Position numbers and translations under genes: made by a program. From positions 3,808,892-3,872,891 of the forward strand of contig NZ_KB900614.1 of assembly GCF_000379065.1 (NCBI RefSeq): a DNA stretch of 64,000 nucleotides, read 5' to 3'. Under the pieces are notes generated by a model. That model did no database searches, was not told the origin of the DNA, and saw only the letters and a program-made list of their open reading frames with translations. The DNA comes from Salinispora mooreana. GTDB taxonomy: Bacteria > Actinomycetota > Actinomycetes > Mycobacteriales > Micromonosporaceae. Of the stretch, positions 52,550 through 63,484 are shown piece after piece (the stretch's first letter is position 1; every line of letters starts with the position of its first letter).

Positions 52550-53325
52550 GCCCGCTCCACCGTCCGCGCCGCGGCCGTGCCCTCGCCACGCCCGTCCGCA
52601 CCCGCCGCCTCGCCGCGCCGCCGACGCCACTGAACCAGGCCGACCGCGACCAGCAGCACGCCGATCAGCATCATCCCGGTGGCCCCGATCAGCCAGCCGG
52701 AACGTTCCCGCCACAGGTCGCTGCCGGCTGCCGGCGGCGGGCTCGGCGCCGCGACGGGCGCGCTGGTGACCAACGGCTCCGGACTGGCCACCCCACGTTC
52801 GACGACAAGGAGTGGAAGACTCACCGCGGCCCGCGTCACCGCCCAGCCGGGCTCCTGGAGGAAGGCCGCTTCATCGAGGCCGAACCGGGACAAGCCAGCC
52901 GCCAGACCGAGGAGGTGGTCGTAGGTGAATTCGGACGACCCCTCGACCGCCACCGCGGCGAAGTCCTCGACCTCGCTGCTCTCCGGGGTGTATTCGACGG
53001 TCGCGGCGACCCGCAGCCAACGGGGGCACTGCGGGTGGCCCACCACCGAGATGCCGGCACCGAGGTTCGATCCGGCGCTGACAATCTCCCCGTCCCACTG
53101 CTCGAGCTCCCAGCCGTAGCAGATGTCCTGCTGCTCGGCGGCGTCGCGCAGCAGGGCCACCGTGTCGTTCTGTTCGGTGGCGGTGGGCGGCGGTACGACC
53201 AAGCTGTTCTCCTCGGTCAGGGCGACGGCGGCGACCGCAGTGGCGAGGACAACCGCCACGGCGATGCCACCCCACACCCTCCCGCTCTGCCCGGCGGCTG
53301 CTCGCGGCTGCGCTCCCGGGGCCAT
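52546..53325 (-). CDS. Uncharacterised two-helix membrane protein of the aminopropyltransferase operon
   Basis: 259 aa. An N-terminal hydrophobic segment (GGIAVAVVLATAVAAVALTE) and a C-terminal one (SGWLIGATGMMLIGVLLVAV) enclose an extracytoplasmic domain with one Cys pair (QQDICYGWELEQWDGEIVSA, HPQCPRWLRVAATVEY). The tail RRRRGEAAGADG is inside. I know no named family. ATG overlaps the DUF350 stop by one base (TGATG). Confidence 0.65.
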   Translation of the reverse strand: MAPGAQPRAAAGQSGRVWGGIAVAVVLATAVAAVALTEENSLVVPPPTATEQNDTVALLRDAAEQQDICYGWELEQWDGEIVSAGSNLGAGISVVGHPQCPRWLRVAATVEYTPESSEVEDFAAVAVEGSSEFTYDHLLGLAAGLSRFGLDEAAFLQEPGWAVTRAAVSLPLLVVERGVASPEPLVTSAPVAAPSPPPAAGSDLWRERSGWLIGATGMMLIGVLLVAVGLVQWRRRRGEAAGADGRGEGTAAARTVERA

Positions 53326-53750
53326 CAGCTGATTGCGGCGGCGATGATCGCGCCGGCAGCGAGGTGGATGGCGGCGGTCACCCACACCGCGGGGTGCGGC
53401 TCCGGGTCAACGAGGATCTCGCCGAGCCGCCCGGGGGTGGCGAGATCCAGCAGCAGGAACGCGGCTGCCATGACGACCAGGCCCAGGAACCCGTAGGACG
53501 CCGCCCCGATCAGGCCGACGAGGAAGTCGTCCTCGCTGGCGACGATCGCGGCAACCACGATGGTGCCGACGCTGAGCAGGTTCGAGGTGAGCAGGAGCGC
53601 GGCGTTGCGGTTGCGTTCGTTCCAGATCAGCTGATTGAGCCGGCCCGGGGTGGCCAGGTCAACCAGACCGTAGCCGACGCCCATGAGAGCGATCCCGACC
53701 ACTCCGTAGGCGAGGGTGAGCAGCAGGTCAGTGACGAGGGTCTGCAACAC
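53325..53750 (-). CDS. DUF350 membrane protein
   Basis: 141 aa, two similar halves each with a hydrophobic pair and the shared piece LVDLATPGRLNQ / LLDLATPGRLGE. This internal duplication is the hallmark of DUF350 (YjfL-like). It is a small membrane protein often encoded beside aminopropyltransferases and DUF4178 genes. The GTG at 53750 has GGAG seven bases upstream. Confidence 0.9.
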   Translation of the reverse strand: MLQTLVTDLLLTLAYGVVGIALMGVGYGLVDLATPGRLNQLIWNERNRNAALLLTSNLLSVGTIVVAAIVASEDDFLVGLIGAASYGFLGLVVMAAAFLLLDLATPGRLGEILVDPEPHPAVWVTAAIHLAAGAIIAAAIS

Positions 53751-53786
53751 AGGGGCGCTCCAGGGTTGGTTCGGTCGGTAGAGGTG

Positions 53787-54212
53787 CTATTTGCCACTGC
53801 CCGGGCCACCACCCCGGACGGTGTTGCCCCGACCCCAGCCCCAGTGACTTCCGACCTGAGAGTGGTAGCGCGGATATGCGGTGGTGAGCCGTTCCAGGAG
53901 GATCAGTGAGCCCGCGGCGACCGGCCGGATCACCACCGAGTCTGTGTCGTAGCGCAGGTAGACGCCGGTGCTGTCGATGTACTGGTCCGCCGGCTGCCAG
54001 GCGTCGGTGAGCTCCCGGGCCACCTGGCTCGGCTGTTGGGTCGAGCTGTAGGCCAGCGCCTCGCTACCGAGGTCGTGCGCGGCCGCCCGCTGGTAGTGGT
54101 CCTCGACGAAGCCGCGCGGGGAGAAACTGCCGGATCTGATGGCGATGGTCACGACCAACACGCCGAGGAGGGCGAACGCCGTCCCCACCACAAACCAGCG
54201 CCGGTACGTCAC
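53787..54212 (-). CDS. DUF4247 family protein
   Basis: 141 aa. One N-terminal membrane anchor (FVVGTAFALLGVLVVTIAIR) and an outside domain with VYLRYDTDSVVIRPVAAGSL and a final GWGRGNTVRGGGPGSGK. Matches DUF4247 as I know it. GTG start overlaps the DUF2617 stop by four bases. Confidence 0.82.
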   Translation of the reverse strand: MTYRRWFVVGTAFALLGVLVVTIAIRSGSFSPRGFVEDHYQRAAAHDLGSEALAYSSTQQPSQVARELTDAWQPADQYIDSTGVYLRYDTDSVVIRPVAAGSLILLERLTTAYPRYHSQVGSHWGWGRGNTVRGGGPGSGK

Positions 54213-54715
54213 CGCGGAGTCACCACCGTTTCGGTCAGGACCAGTTCCCTGGTCTGCGGGTACGCGTGCCAGGTACGCCAGCCGAGGGCGCCGCCCGACC
54301 GGCCCGGACGCACCGCCATCGCGGTCACCGCGTCACCGTCGCCGGGGAAGACACCGACCAGGGCGTACGGGTCATCCGCCAGGTCGGCGCGGAGCGCCGC
54401 CACCCGTTCCCGCAGGCCCTCATCGCCCGGGCGCAGCACGGTGGCGGTGAACCGGTAGCCGGTGGACTCGTCGTGGGCCCGGGCGGGCAGGTCGGGGCAG
54501 CGGCCGGGCAGGCACGCCACCGTCTCGGTCAGCGCGGTGCCCGGGGCGCGCAGCACCACCTGGTGTGAGGCGCCGAGCAGGCACAGCCGCACCTGGGCCA
54601 CACCGGGCAGGTCGACCTGGAGTGCGTGCAGCGCGGGGCGCGGGGCGTCGTCGAGCGCCAGGCTGAGGTCGGCGGCGCAGGTGTCGACGTAGGGGGCGAC
54701 CAGGGTGACGAGCAC
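54209..54715 (-). CDS. DUF2617 family protein
   Basis: 168 aa soluble protein: VDTCAADLSLALDDAPRPAL, RLCLLGASHQVVL, then ALGWRTWHAYPQTRELVLTE. Matches DUF2617. It starts with GTG directly after the DUF4178 stop. Function unknown; conserved in this operon in actinobacteria. Confidence 0.82.
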   Translation of the reverse strand: MLVTLVAPYVDTCAADLSLALDDAPRPALHALQVDLPGVAQVRLCLLGASHQVVLRAPGTALTETVACLPGRCPDLPARAHDESTGYRFTATVLRPGDEGLRERVAALRADLADDPYALVGVFPGDGDAVTAMAVRPGRSGGALGWRTWHAYPQTRELVLTETVVTPR

Positions 54716-55342
54716 TCAGGCCACCTCGTCCCGCGGATAGATCATCACCTCGGAGCGGTGCAGCTGCTCACCCCGGGCCACCTCCCAGCCCGCCTCGCCG
54801 TACGCCTCGAACGACAGCCGCTCCCCACCGGATGCCTGATAGTCGTGGTAGCGCAGGGTGCCACTCGGGTCGAGCGTGGTGGTGCCGACCGCGGTGTAGC
54901 GGGCCTGGCCGGACTCGTTCCAGCGGTAGCGGCGGCCGGCGAAGTCGATGGTCGGGGCCCCCGGAGTGATCGTTGTGCCGGGTTCGGCCGCCCAGAGCAC
55001 GAGTTCCAGCTCTGGATCCTCCTCAACGGACAGCCAGCGCCGAGTGCCGTCCGTGTCGTCGAGCAGGTGTTCCGTCCAGCTCCACGCACCTTCCACCAGC
55101 CGGACGGAGCCGCGCACCGCGTATGTCACGCCACCGGGGACCTCGACGAGGTCCCCGGGCTTGAGACGCCGCGGGTCACCCCGAAGGGCATCCGCGTCGC
55201 GATCGCGCAGCGGGTCTTCGACGACCGGCGCACCGGGTGGACGGCCACTGGCCCGGCGCTGGGCCCACGCGACGGCCACCATCCCGGCCGCCACCGCCAG
55301 GCAGCCCACCGTTGCCAGCAGATATGTCACCGACCCGTCCAC
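54716..55342 (-). CDS. DUF4178 domain protein
   Basis: 208 aa. An N-terminal membrane segment (VTYLLATVGCLAVAAGMVAV) then a DUF4178 beta-barrel: LKPGDLVEVPGGVTYAVRGS, then WSWTEHLLDDTDGTRRWLSV and GRRYRWNESGQARYTAVG. DUF4178 domains are linked to membrane-stress and polyamine-type gene neighbourhoods. First gene of the operon; GTG start 55342 with GGGGAGG. Confidence 0.85.
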   Translation of the reverse strand: MDGSVTYLLATVGCLAVAAGMVAVAWAQRRASGRPPGAPVVEDPLRDRDADALRGDPRRLKPGDLVEVPGGVTYAVRGSVRLVEGAWSWTEHLLDDTDGTRRWLSVEEDPELELVLWAAEPGTTITPGAPTIDFAGRRYRWNESGQARYTAVGTTTLDPSGTLRYHDYQASGGERLSFEAYGEAGWEVARGEQLHRSEVMIYPRDEVA

Positions 55343-55437
55343 CGGCCACCTCCCCAGGTATGTCGATCGGTGACGATAACAACCCGGTGCACCTCGGCGG
55401 AGTTGGCAAACACCCGCACCCGCGCGACGAAGGGTGC

Positions 55438-58029
<2,592 letters not shown>

Positions 58030-58073
58030 GGGCTCCCCCGGGGGTCGGCGTGTCCACTGGTATGGACACTGCC

Positions 58074-58100
58074 AAAGTTGAGCCCGTTCCGCTCAACTTT
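58074..58100. promoter_or_regulatory. HAIR-like HspR operator upstream of clpB
   Basis: AAAGTTGAG and CTCAACTTT are exact inverted arms separated by nine bases, close to the HspR consensus CTTGAGT-N7-ACTCAAG. It lies 45 bp from the clpB start, where binding would repress. The divergent antiporter genes start about 100 bp away. Confidence 0.78.
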
Positions 58101-58197
58101 GACAGTGTGAAGTAGGTCACTAGTTTGATACCCCACTGATGCTGGCCCGCATCCCGCTCGATCATCTCGACCCGGCGCGCACGGTAGCCTTGACGAC

Positions 58198-58698
58198 GTG
58201 CGAGTACGTGTCGAACAGACTGCCCTTCCGGGGATCGGTGTCCGCCACGATCTGATGACGGAGTCCGGACAGCGACTCGGGGTGGTTTCCCACCGCAATG
58301 GCCGGCGAGACCTCGTTCTCTACGACCCGGACGATCCCGACGCCTGCCAGGCCGACATTCCACTGACCGACGACGAGGCCGAGGCGCTCGCCGACATCCT
58401 CGGCGCGTCGCTGCTGCTCGGCCAGCTCTCCGGGCTGCGGGAGCAGGCCGCCGGGCTGCTGACCGAGCAGGTCGCCATCCCCGCGGCCTCGGCGTACGTG
58501 GGCCGCAAACTCGGCGACACGAAGGCGCGCACCCGCACCGGCGCCTCGATCGTGGCGGTGCTCCGCCACGGCGAGGTGATCGTCTCCCCAGAACCCTCAT
58601 TCCGGTTCGCGGCCGGTGACGTCGTAGTGGTGGTCGGGACTCGACAGGGCCTCGACGGGGTGACCGCCATTCTCGCCGACGGCGACCCGGACGGCTGA
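58198..58698 (+). CDS. TrkA-C domain regulatory subunit of a cation/proton antiporter (KhtT-like)
   Basis: 166 aa. N-terminal beta part (VEQTALPGIGVRHDLMTESG) and a C-terminal RCK_C/TrkA-C domain: GASIVAVLRHGEVIVSPEPS, FRFAAGDVVVVVGTRQGLDG. KhtT binds the membrane subunit KhtU and gates K+(NH4+)/H+ exchange, with nucleotide control. Start GTG at 58198. Six bases from the next gene. Confidence 0.88.
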   Translation: MRVRVEQTALPGIGVRHDLMTESGQRLGVVSHRNGRRDLVLYDPDDPDACQADIPLTDDEAEALADILGASLLLGQLSGLREQAAGLLTEQVAIPAASAYVGRKLGDTKARTRTGASIVAVLRHGEVIVSPEPSFRFAAGDVVVVVGTRQGLDGVTAILADGDPDG

Positions 58699-58703
58699 GG
58701 CGG

Positions 58704-59909
58704 ATGCACGACACCACCACACTGCTCATCGAAGTCGGTGCGCTGCTGTTCCTACTCGGACTCCTCGGCCGACTCAGCCGACGGATCGGGCTCTCCCCCA
58801 TCCCCCTCTACCTGCTCGCCGGGCTCCTCTTCGGGCACGGTGGAGTTTTTGGGTTCAAGGCCAGCGAGGAGTTCTTCGCGATCGGCGCCGAAATCGGCGT
58901 GATCCTCCTGCTGGTCATGCTTGGCCTGGAATACTCCGCCAGCGAGTTGGTCGGCAACCTCCGTGCCGCGGCGCCGGCCGGGCTGATCGACGGGCTGCTC
59001 AACGCGTTGCCCGGCGCCGCCTTCGCACTGCTGCTCGGCTGGGACTGGGTAGCTGCGATCGTGCTCGCCGGAATCACCTGGATCTCCTCCTCCGGCGTGG
59101 TCGCGAAGGTCCTCAGCGACCTGGGGCGGCTCGGCAACCGGGAGACCCCGGTGGTGTTGTCGGTGCTGGTCATCGAAGACCTCGCGATGGCCTTCTACCT
59201 GCCACTGCTCACCGCCGTCCTGGCCGGGGCCGGGCTGGTCGCCGGGGGCGCCGCGCTCGCCGTCGCGGTCGCCACGGTGCTGATCGTGCTGGTGGTCGCG
59301 ATCCGATATGGCCGGACCATCTCGAACGTGATGTCGGCCCGCGATCCGGAGGCGCTACTCCTGGGCGTGCTCGGCCTGACCCTGCTGGTCGCCGGGGTGG
59401 CCGCGAAGCTCCAGGTCTCGGCCGCGGTCGGCGCGTTCCTGGTGGGCATCGCGATCTCCGGACCGGTCGCGCACCACGCCACCGAACTCCTGACGCCGCT
59501 GCGGGACCTCTTCGCCGCGGTGTTCTTCCTCTTCTTCGGGCTGGTCACCGACCCGCGCGACATCCCGCCGGTGCTGCTGCCGGCGCTCGCGCTGGCGGTG
59601 GTGACGATGGCCACGAAGACGCTCACCGGATATCTCGCCGCCCGACGGGCCGGCATTGCCGAGCCGGGCCGCTGGCGCACCGGGTTCACCCTGGTACCGC
59701 GCGGAGAGTTCTCCATCGTCATCGCCGGGCTGGCGGTGGCGGCCGGAAGTGTCGATCCGCAACTGGCCGCGCTCGCCACGGCGTACGTGTTGATCACCGT
59801 GGTGGTCGGACCGACGCTCGCCCGGGTACCCGACCTCGACTGGTTCAAGAGTTGGCTGCGGCAACGCGCCGCAAAGCAGCAGGCCCAGCCGGTGCCCGTC
59901 GGGGACTGA
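58704..59909 (+). CDS. Cation/proton antiporter (KhtU/KefB-like, CPA2 family)
   Basis: 401 aa with about 12 hydrophobic segments. CPA2 cues: GLLGRLSRRIGLSPIPLYLL, EIGVILLLVMLGLEYSASEL, TWISSSGVVAKVLSDLG, VVLSVLVIEDLAMAFYLPLL and VGAFLVGIAISGPV. It probably exports K+ or NH4+ in exchange for protons. Coupled to the TrkA-C gene upstream. A perfect hairpin follows. Confidence 0.92.
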   Translation: MHDTTTLLIEVGALLFLLGLLGRLSRRIGLSPIPLYLLAGLLFGHGGVFGFKASEEFFAIGAEIGVILLLVMLGLEYSASELVGNLRAAAPAGLIDGLLNALPGAAFALLLGWDWVAAIVLAGITWISSSGVVAKVLSDLGRLGNRETPVVLSVLVIEDLAMAFYLPLLTAVLAGAGLVAGGAALAVAVATVLIVLVVAIRYGRTISNVMSARDPEALLLGVLGLTLLVAGVAAKLQVSAAVGAFLVGIAISGPVAHHATELLTPLRDLFAAVFFLFFGLVTDPRDIPPVLLPALALAVVTMATKTLTGYLAARRAGIAEPGRWRTGFTLVPRGEFSIVIAGLAVAAGSVDPQLAALATAYVLITVVVGPTLARVPDLDWFKSWLRQRAAKQQAQPVPVGD

Positions 59910-59910
59910 T

Positions 59911-59953
59911 CCGCCCGCCGGTGGCCTGCCCGGCGCGGGCCACCGGCGGGCGG
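59911..59953. terminator. Terminator after the antiporter operon
   Basis: Perfect 16-base arms CCGCCCGCCGGTGGCC / GGCCACCGGCGGGCGG right after the stop. Confidence 0.78.
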
Positions 59954-60083
59954 GCTCGGCCCGTCGGAGCACGAATCCGCCCCGGCGAGGACTACCGCCC
60001 CCGAGTTGCTCGCGTTACCGTTGCCGCCCAACAGCGGGAGGGGTACGGGGCCATCGCCCAGGTCGAGAGCGGAGGGTTGGCCG

Positions 60084-60515
60084 GTGAGCGGGCAGGATTC
60101 GACGTTCCACGGCTTCACGAACCCGGTTGACCCGTCACCGGCGGAGCTACGGGCCTGGGCCTACCATCCCGACTCGGTGCCGCTGACCGCCATGCCGCAG
60201 GACTGGGACCTCCTGGTCGCCGGCAACGGGCTGGTAGCCACCCTCTTCGACCTGGCGATGGATCCGGCCTGTCCGGCCCGTCGCTTCGCGCTGCACTGTC
60301 TCTACATCTATGCCGCGGACGGGATCCGAACGAGGTTTCGGGCCCATCCGAAGCGGCGGTTCTGGAAGCTGGTGGAGCGGGCCGAACGAGAGGGGGACGA
60401 GCCGATGCGGACGTGGGCGCAGAACAGTCGGATCCTGCTGGCCCAACCGGACGTCTTCGTCTACCGCGACTGGTGCGAGGGGGGACTGGTCCGGGAGAAC
60501 CGCCGCCTCCCCTGA
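60084..60515 (+). CDS. Conserved hypothetical protein
   Basis: 143 aa, alpha-helical, no membrane segment: FHGFTNPVDPSPAELRAWAY, LLVAGNGLVATLFDLAMDPA, FALHCLYIYAADGIRTRFRA. The piece RRFWKLVERAEREGDEPMRT is basic then acidic. GTG at 60084 has GGAGGG seven bases upstream. Not recognised beyond conserved in actinobacteria. Confidence 0.7.
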   Translation: MSGQDSTFHGFTNPVDPSPAELRAWAYHPDSVPLTAMPQDWDLLVAGNGLVATLFDLAMDPACPARRFALHCLYIYAADGIRTRFRAHPKRRFWKLVERAEREGDEPMRTWAQNSRILLAQPDVFVYRDWCEGGLVRENRRLP

Positions 60516-60521
60516 CTGGAT

Positions 60522-60550
60522 GGGCCGGGACCCCCCGTGGGTCCCGGCCC
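60522..60550. terminator. Bidirectional hairpin between two convergent small genes
   Basis: Twelve-base perfect arms GGGCCGGGACCC / GGGTCCCGGCCC with a five-base loop. Confidence 0.7.
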
Positions 60551-60572
60551 GTCCATCGGCCGACCGGCTCGG

Positions 60573-60767
60573 TCAGCGACGCCGATGCTGGTCCGCGGGG
60601 TGCCCCTGGTCAGTGCCGGAGTCACCCGAATCCGCGAACCGTCCTTCCCTGATCCGGTCGCTGAACCTTCCCTCAGTGAGCTCGTCGAACCGCTTTCGGA
60701 CCGCCTCGGCCACCTGCTCGAGGTTGTCCTCCGCCTGCTGGGCGAGACTCTTGGCTGATTCCGCCAT
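60573..60767 (-). CDS. Small helical protein beside hspR
   Basis: 64 aa, one long charged helix (SAKSLAQQAEDNLEQVAEAV, then RKRFDELTEGRFSDRIRE) and a polar tail. It starts at ATG 60767 with GGAGGGGG. No known domain. It may be in the leftward dnaK operon, 101 bp past hspR, or have its own promoter. Confidence 0.5.
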   Translation of the reverse strand: MAESAKSLAQQAEDNLEQVAEAVRKRFDELTEGRFSDRIREGRFADSGDSGTDQGHPADQHRRR

Positions 60768-60868
60768 GCCCCCTCCCAGCGGAGTCCGATTTATATGCAT
60801 TTGAAGCTGATCCTGAGATTAGCTGACCCCGCCGCCCCGCGGGGCCGAACCCCGAATCTGGCGCGGGC

Positions 60869-61309
60869 TCACCGCTCCGGGTTCCGGCGGGGACGCCAGA
60901 CCACCAACGCGGTGGAGGTGCGGGTGGCGGGCACCAGGTCGCTGCCGGGGAAGCGGGCTACCGCCTCCAACTCGGCGATCCGGCGGTACGCGGACTCCAG
61001 CTCCACCTCCAGCCGGGCCACCCGCTGCTGCGCCTGCTCCAACAGCCGCTCCAACCCGATGATCCGTTTCACCCCGGCCAGGTTGATGCCGTCGTCCTGG
61101 CTGAGCCGCTGCACCTCGCGGAGCAGCACCACATCCCGGACGCTGTACCGACGACCGCCCCCGGCCGCCCGGCCGGGCTGCACCAGACCGAGCCGGTCGT
61201 ACTGGCGCAGCGTCTGTGGGTGCATGCCCGCCATCCGGGCAGCCACCGAGATCATCAGTACCTTGGCCTCGTAGGCAGGGTCGTCCGCACCGACGAAGTT
61301 GTCCGCCAT
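60869..61309 (-). CDS. hspR: Heat-shock repressor HspR
   Basis: 146 aa MerR-family protein: VLMISVAARMAGMHPQTLRQ, YDRLGLVQPGRAAGGGRRYS, then a dimer coiled coil (RLLEQAQQRVARLEVELESA). HspR represses dnaK and clpB promoters at HAIR sites, with DnaK as co-repressor in Streptomyces. It lies 43 bp after dnaJ. The C-terminal 35 residues are basic and likely disordered. Confidence 0.95.
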   Translation of the reverse strand: MADNFVGADDPAYEAKVLMISVAARMAGMHPQTLRQYDRLGLVQPGRAAGGGRRYSVRDVVLLREVQRLSQDDGINLAGVKRIIGLERLLEQAQQRVARLEVELESAYRRIAELEAVARFPGSDLVPATRTSTALVVWRPRRNPER

Positions 61310-61352
61310 CCCCGCTCACCTCCGCGTGCACTCCACCGAGCCCGCCGCCCGG

Positions 61353-62525
61353 TCAGCTCCCCCGACGCACCCGCGCGTCGAGATGTTCCCGAGCAGCCGG
61401 CGGGGTCTGGGCGACGAACGTCTCCAACGCCACCCGCGCCTCCTCCGACAGCTTCGCTGGCACCACCACCTCAAGGGTGACCAACAAATCGCCGGCCCGT
61501 CCATCGGCACGGACCACCCCCTTGCCCCGGGCCCGGAGGACACGTCCGCTCGGCGTACCCGGAGGCACCCGGAGCGTTACCGCGCCGTCGAAGGTGGGTA
61601 CCCGGAGATCGGTGCCGAGTACCGCCTCCGCAAAGGTGATCGGCACCGTCAGCGTCAGGTCCTCGCCGGCTCGTCCGAACAGGTCGTCCGGACTCACCTT
61701 GACCTGAATGAACAGGTCACCGGCGGGCCCGCCCCGCGCCCCGGGCTCACCCCGCCCCGCCAGCCGGATCCGCTGACCGTCGGCCACCCCGGCCGGGAAC
61801 CGAACGTTCAACGTCCGGTTCTTGGTGACGCCACCGGTGCCCTGGCACTCCGGGCACTTCTCGTCCACCACCGTGCCGACGCCCTGGCAGTCGGTACAGG
61901 GCTCAGAGAAGCTGAACGACCCCTGATTACGGGTGGTCACGCCGGCCCCGCGACAGGTCGGACAGGCCCGCGGCTGCGTACCCGGCTTCGCCCCGTCGCC
62001 GCGACAGGTGTCACACACTCCCGGCGTCCGCAACGTCAGCGGCAGGGTCACCCCGCGAATCGCGTCGTCGAAGTCGAGCGCGACCTCGGTCTCCACGTCC
62101 CGTCCCCGCGCCGGGCCCCGCGCTGCGGCGCCACCCCCACCCGGAAAGAGCGAACCGAACAGGTCCTGAAATCCGGACCCGCTGAACCGCCGGTCACCAC
62201 CGGCCGCGCCACCGAACAGGTCGCCGACATCGAACGGCACCCCGCCGGGCTGGCCCGCTCCACGGGCGTTACGCCGAAACGCGCCCGAGCCGAACAACGA
62301 ACGCATCTCGTCGTACTGACGACGCTTCGCGTCGTCGCCGAGCACCGTGTACGCCTCGGAGGCCGCCTTGAACCGCTCCTCGGCCGACGCGTCGCCAGGA
62401 TTGCGATCCGGGTGCGACTCGCGCGCCAGTTTCCGGTACGCCTTCTTGATATCCTCAGCGGAGGCGGCCTTGCCCACTCCAAGGGCGGCGTAGTAGTCCT
62501 TCTCGATCCAGTCCTTGGAACTCAC
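61353..62525 (-). CDS. dnaJ: Chaperone DnaJ
   Basis: 390 aa. J domain with the HPD motif in LARESHPDRNPGDASAEERF. A Gly/Phe region (GGVPFDVGDLFGGAAGG) follows, then four zinc-finger CxxCxGxG units: CDTCRGDG, CPTCRGAG, CTDCQGVG, CPECQGTG. The C-terminal substrate domains end in the usual LRVPPGTPSGRVLRARGKGV. It stimulates DnaK ATPase. GTG start 62525 with a GGAAGGGGG. A strong hairpin separates it from grpE. Confidence 0.96.
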   Translation of the reverse strand: MSSKDWIEKDYYAALGVGKAASAEDIKKAYRKLARESHPDRNPGDASAEERFKAASEAYTVLGDDAKRRQYDEMRSLFGSGAFRRNARGAGQPGGVPFDVGDLFGGAAGGDRRFSGSGFQDLFGSLFPGGGGAAARGPARGRDVETEVALDFDDAIRGVTLPLTLRTPGVCDTCRGDGAKPGTQPRACPTCRGAGVTTRNQGSFSFSEPCTDCQGVGTVVDEKCPECQGTGGVTKNRTLNVRFPAGVADGQRIRLAGRGEPGARGGPAGDLFIQVKVSPDDLFGRAGEDLTLTVPITFAEAVLGTDLRVPTFDGAVTLRVPPGTPSGRVLRARGKGVVRADGRAGDLLVTLEVVVPAKLSEEARVALETFVAQTPPAAREHLDARVRRGS

Positions 62526-62547
62526 CGGTCCGCCCCCTTCCGTCGAG

Positions 62548-62588
62548 TGATCGTCCCGCCCGCCCCTGTCGGGCGGGCGGGACGATCA
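62548..62588 (-). terminator. Strong hairpin between grpE and dnaJ
   Basis: Perfect 18-base arms TGATCGTCCCGCCCGCCC and complement with a five-base loop fill the 81-base gap. It could be a partial terminator or an mRNA-processing point that lowers dnaJ relative to grpE. Confidence 0.6.
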
Positions 62589-62606
62589 TGCCGTCGTGTC
62601 ACCCAT

Positions 62607-63440
62607 TCACTCCGGGTCGGCGACTCCGACCAACGCCGGCCGTAGCAACCGCTCCCCCACCAGGTAGCCCCGTCGCATGACCTGTACGCAGGTCGGCTCC
62701 GTGACCTCGGTCGAGGTCTGGTGCGTCACCGCCTCGTGCTGGGTCGGGTCGAACGGGTCGCCCTCGGCACCGAACGGGGTCAGCCCGAACTTGCCGAGCG
62801 CGGTGGTGAGCTGCTCCGCCACCGATCCGAACGGTCCCACCAGGTCGCCGTGCTCACGAGCCCGGTCCAGGTCGTCGAGGATCGGCAGGAGCGCGGCGAG
62901 CACCGAGCCGGTGGCCTGCTCGGTGACGAGCGCCCGGTCTCGGTCGACCCGCTTGCGGTAGTTGGCGTACTCCGCGGTCACCCGCTGGAGGTCCCGAGTC
63001 CGCTCGTCCAGGTCGGCCCGCAACGCCTCCAGCTCCGCGCCGAGTGAGGTCGCCGTGGCGGCGTCAACCGGCTCGGCCGGCGCATCCACCACCGGCGGGC
63101 TGGCGGATGCCCCCTCGGTGGTCTCGGCCTGGATCTCGTCAACCACGACATCCGCCTCCTCAACCAGCCCTGCTGCCGGGACGTCCGACCCGGCGTCGGC
63201 GGCGGCCGCGCCGGTGCTCGCCGGATCCGAGCCGGCACCGGCCGCGTCCGAGGCGGTGTTCGCCGTGTCCGAGGTGGATTCCGCGTCGGCAGCATCCGAG
63301 CCGGAACCCGCGGCATCGCTGATCTTGCGATTGTCACGGATCACGACCCGCGGCTCCGCACCGGCCTCGCCGGCGGAGGCGGAGCCACCCGGCACCGACC
63401 CGGTGGCGTCCGGGTCGGTGGCTCGTGGCTTGTCCGTCAT
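62607..63440 (-). CDS. grpE: Nucleotide exchange factor GrpE
   Basis: 277 aa. The GrpE coiled coil and head are in EALRADLDERTRDLQRVTAE, YANYRKRVDRDRALVTEQAT, LLPILDDLDRAREHGDLVGP and the end QHEAVTHQTSTEVTEPTCVQ, VMRRGYLVGERLLRPALVGV. The first 120 or so residues are Asp/Ala/Ser-rich and repetitive (SDTANTASDAAGAGSD), longer than usual. It exchanges ADP on DnaK. Confidence 0.95.
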   Translation of the reverse strand: MTDKPRATDPDATGSVPGGSASAGEAGAEPRVVIRDNRKISDAAGSGSDAADAESTSDTANTASDAAGAGSDPASTGAAAADAGSDVPAAGLVEEADVVVDEIQAETTEGASASPPVVDAPAEPVDAATATSLGAELEALRADLDERTRDLQRVTAEYANYRKRVDRDRALVTEQATGSVLAALLPILDDLDRAREHGDLVGPFGSVAEQLTTALGKFGLTPFGAEGDPFDPTQHEAVTHQTSTEVTEPTCVQVMRRGYLVGERLLRPALVGVADPE

Positions 63441-63484
63441 GCGGCTACCTCATCCCTGTACGTGGAGTCCGTGTCCGGGAACGG

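Noticed and set aside
60000..60083. ATG at 60006 as start of the conserved hypothetical protein
   Set aside because: The GTG at 60084 has GGAGGG at ideal distance, and upstream residues look non-coding.
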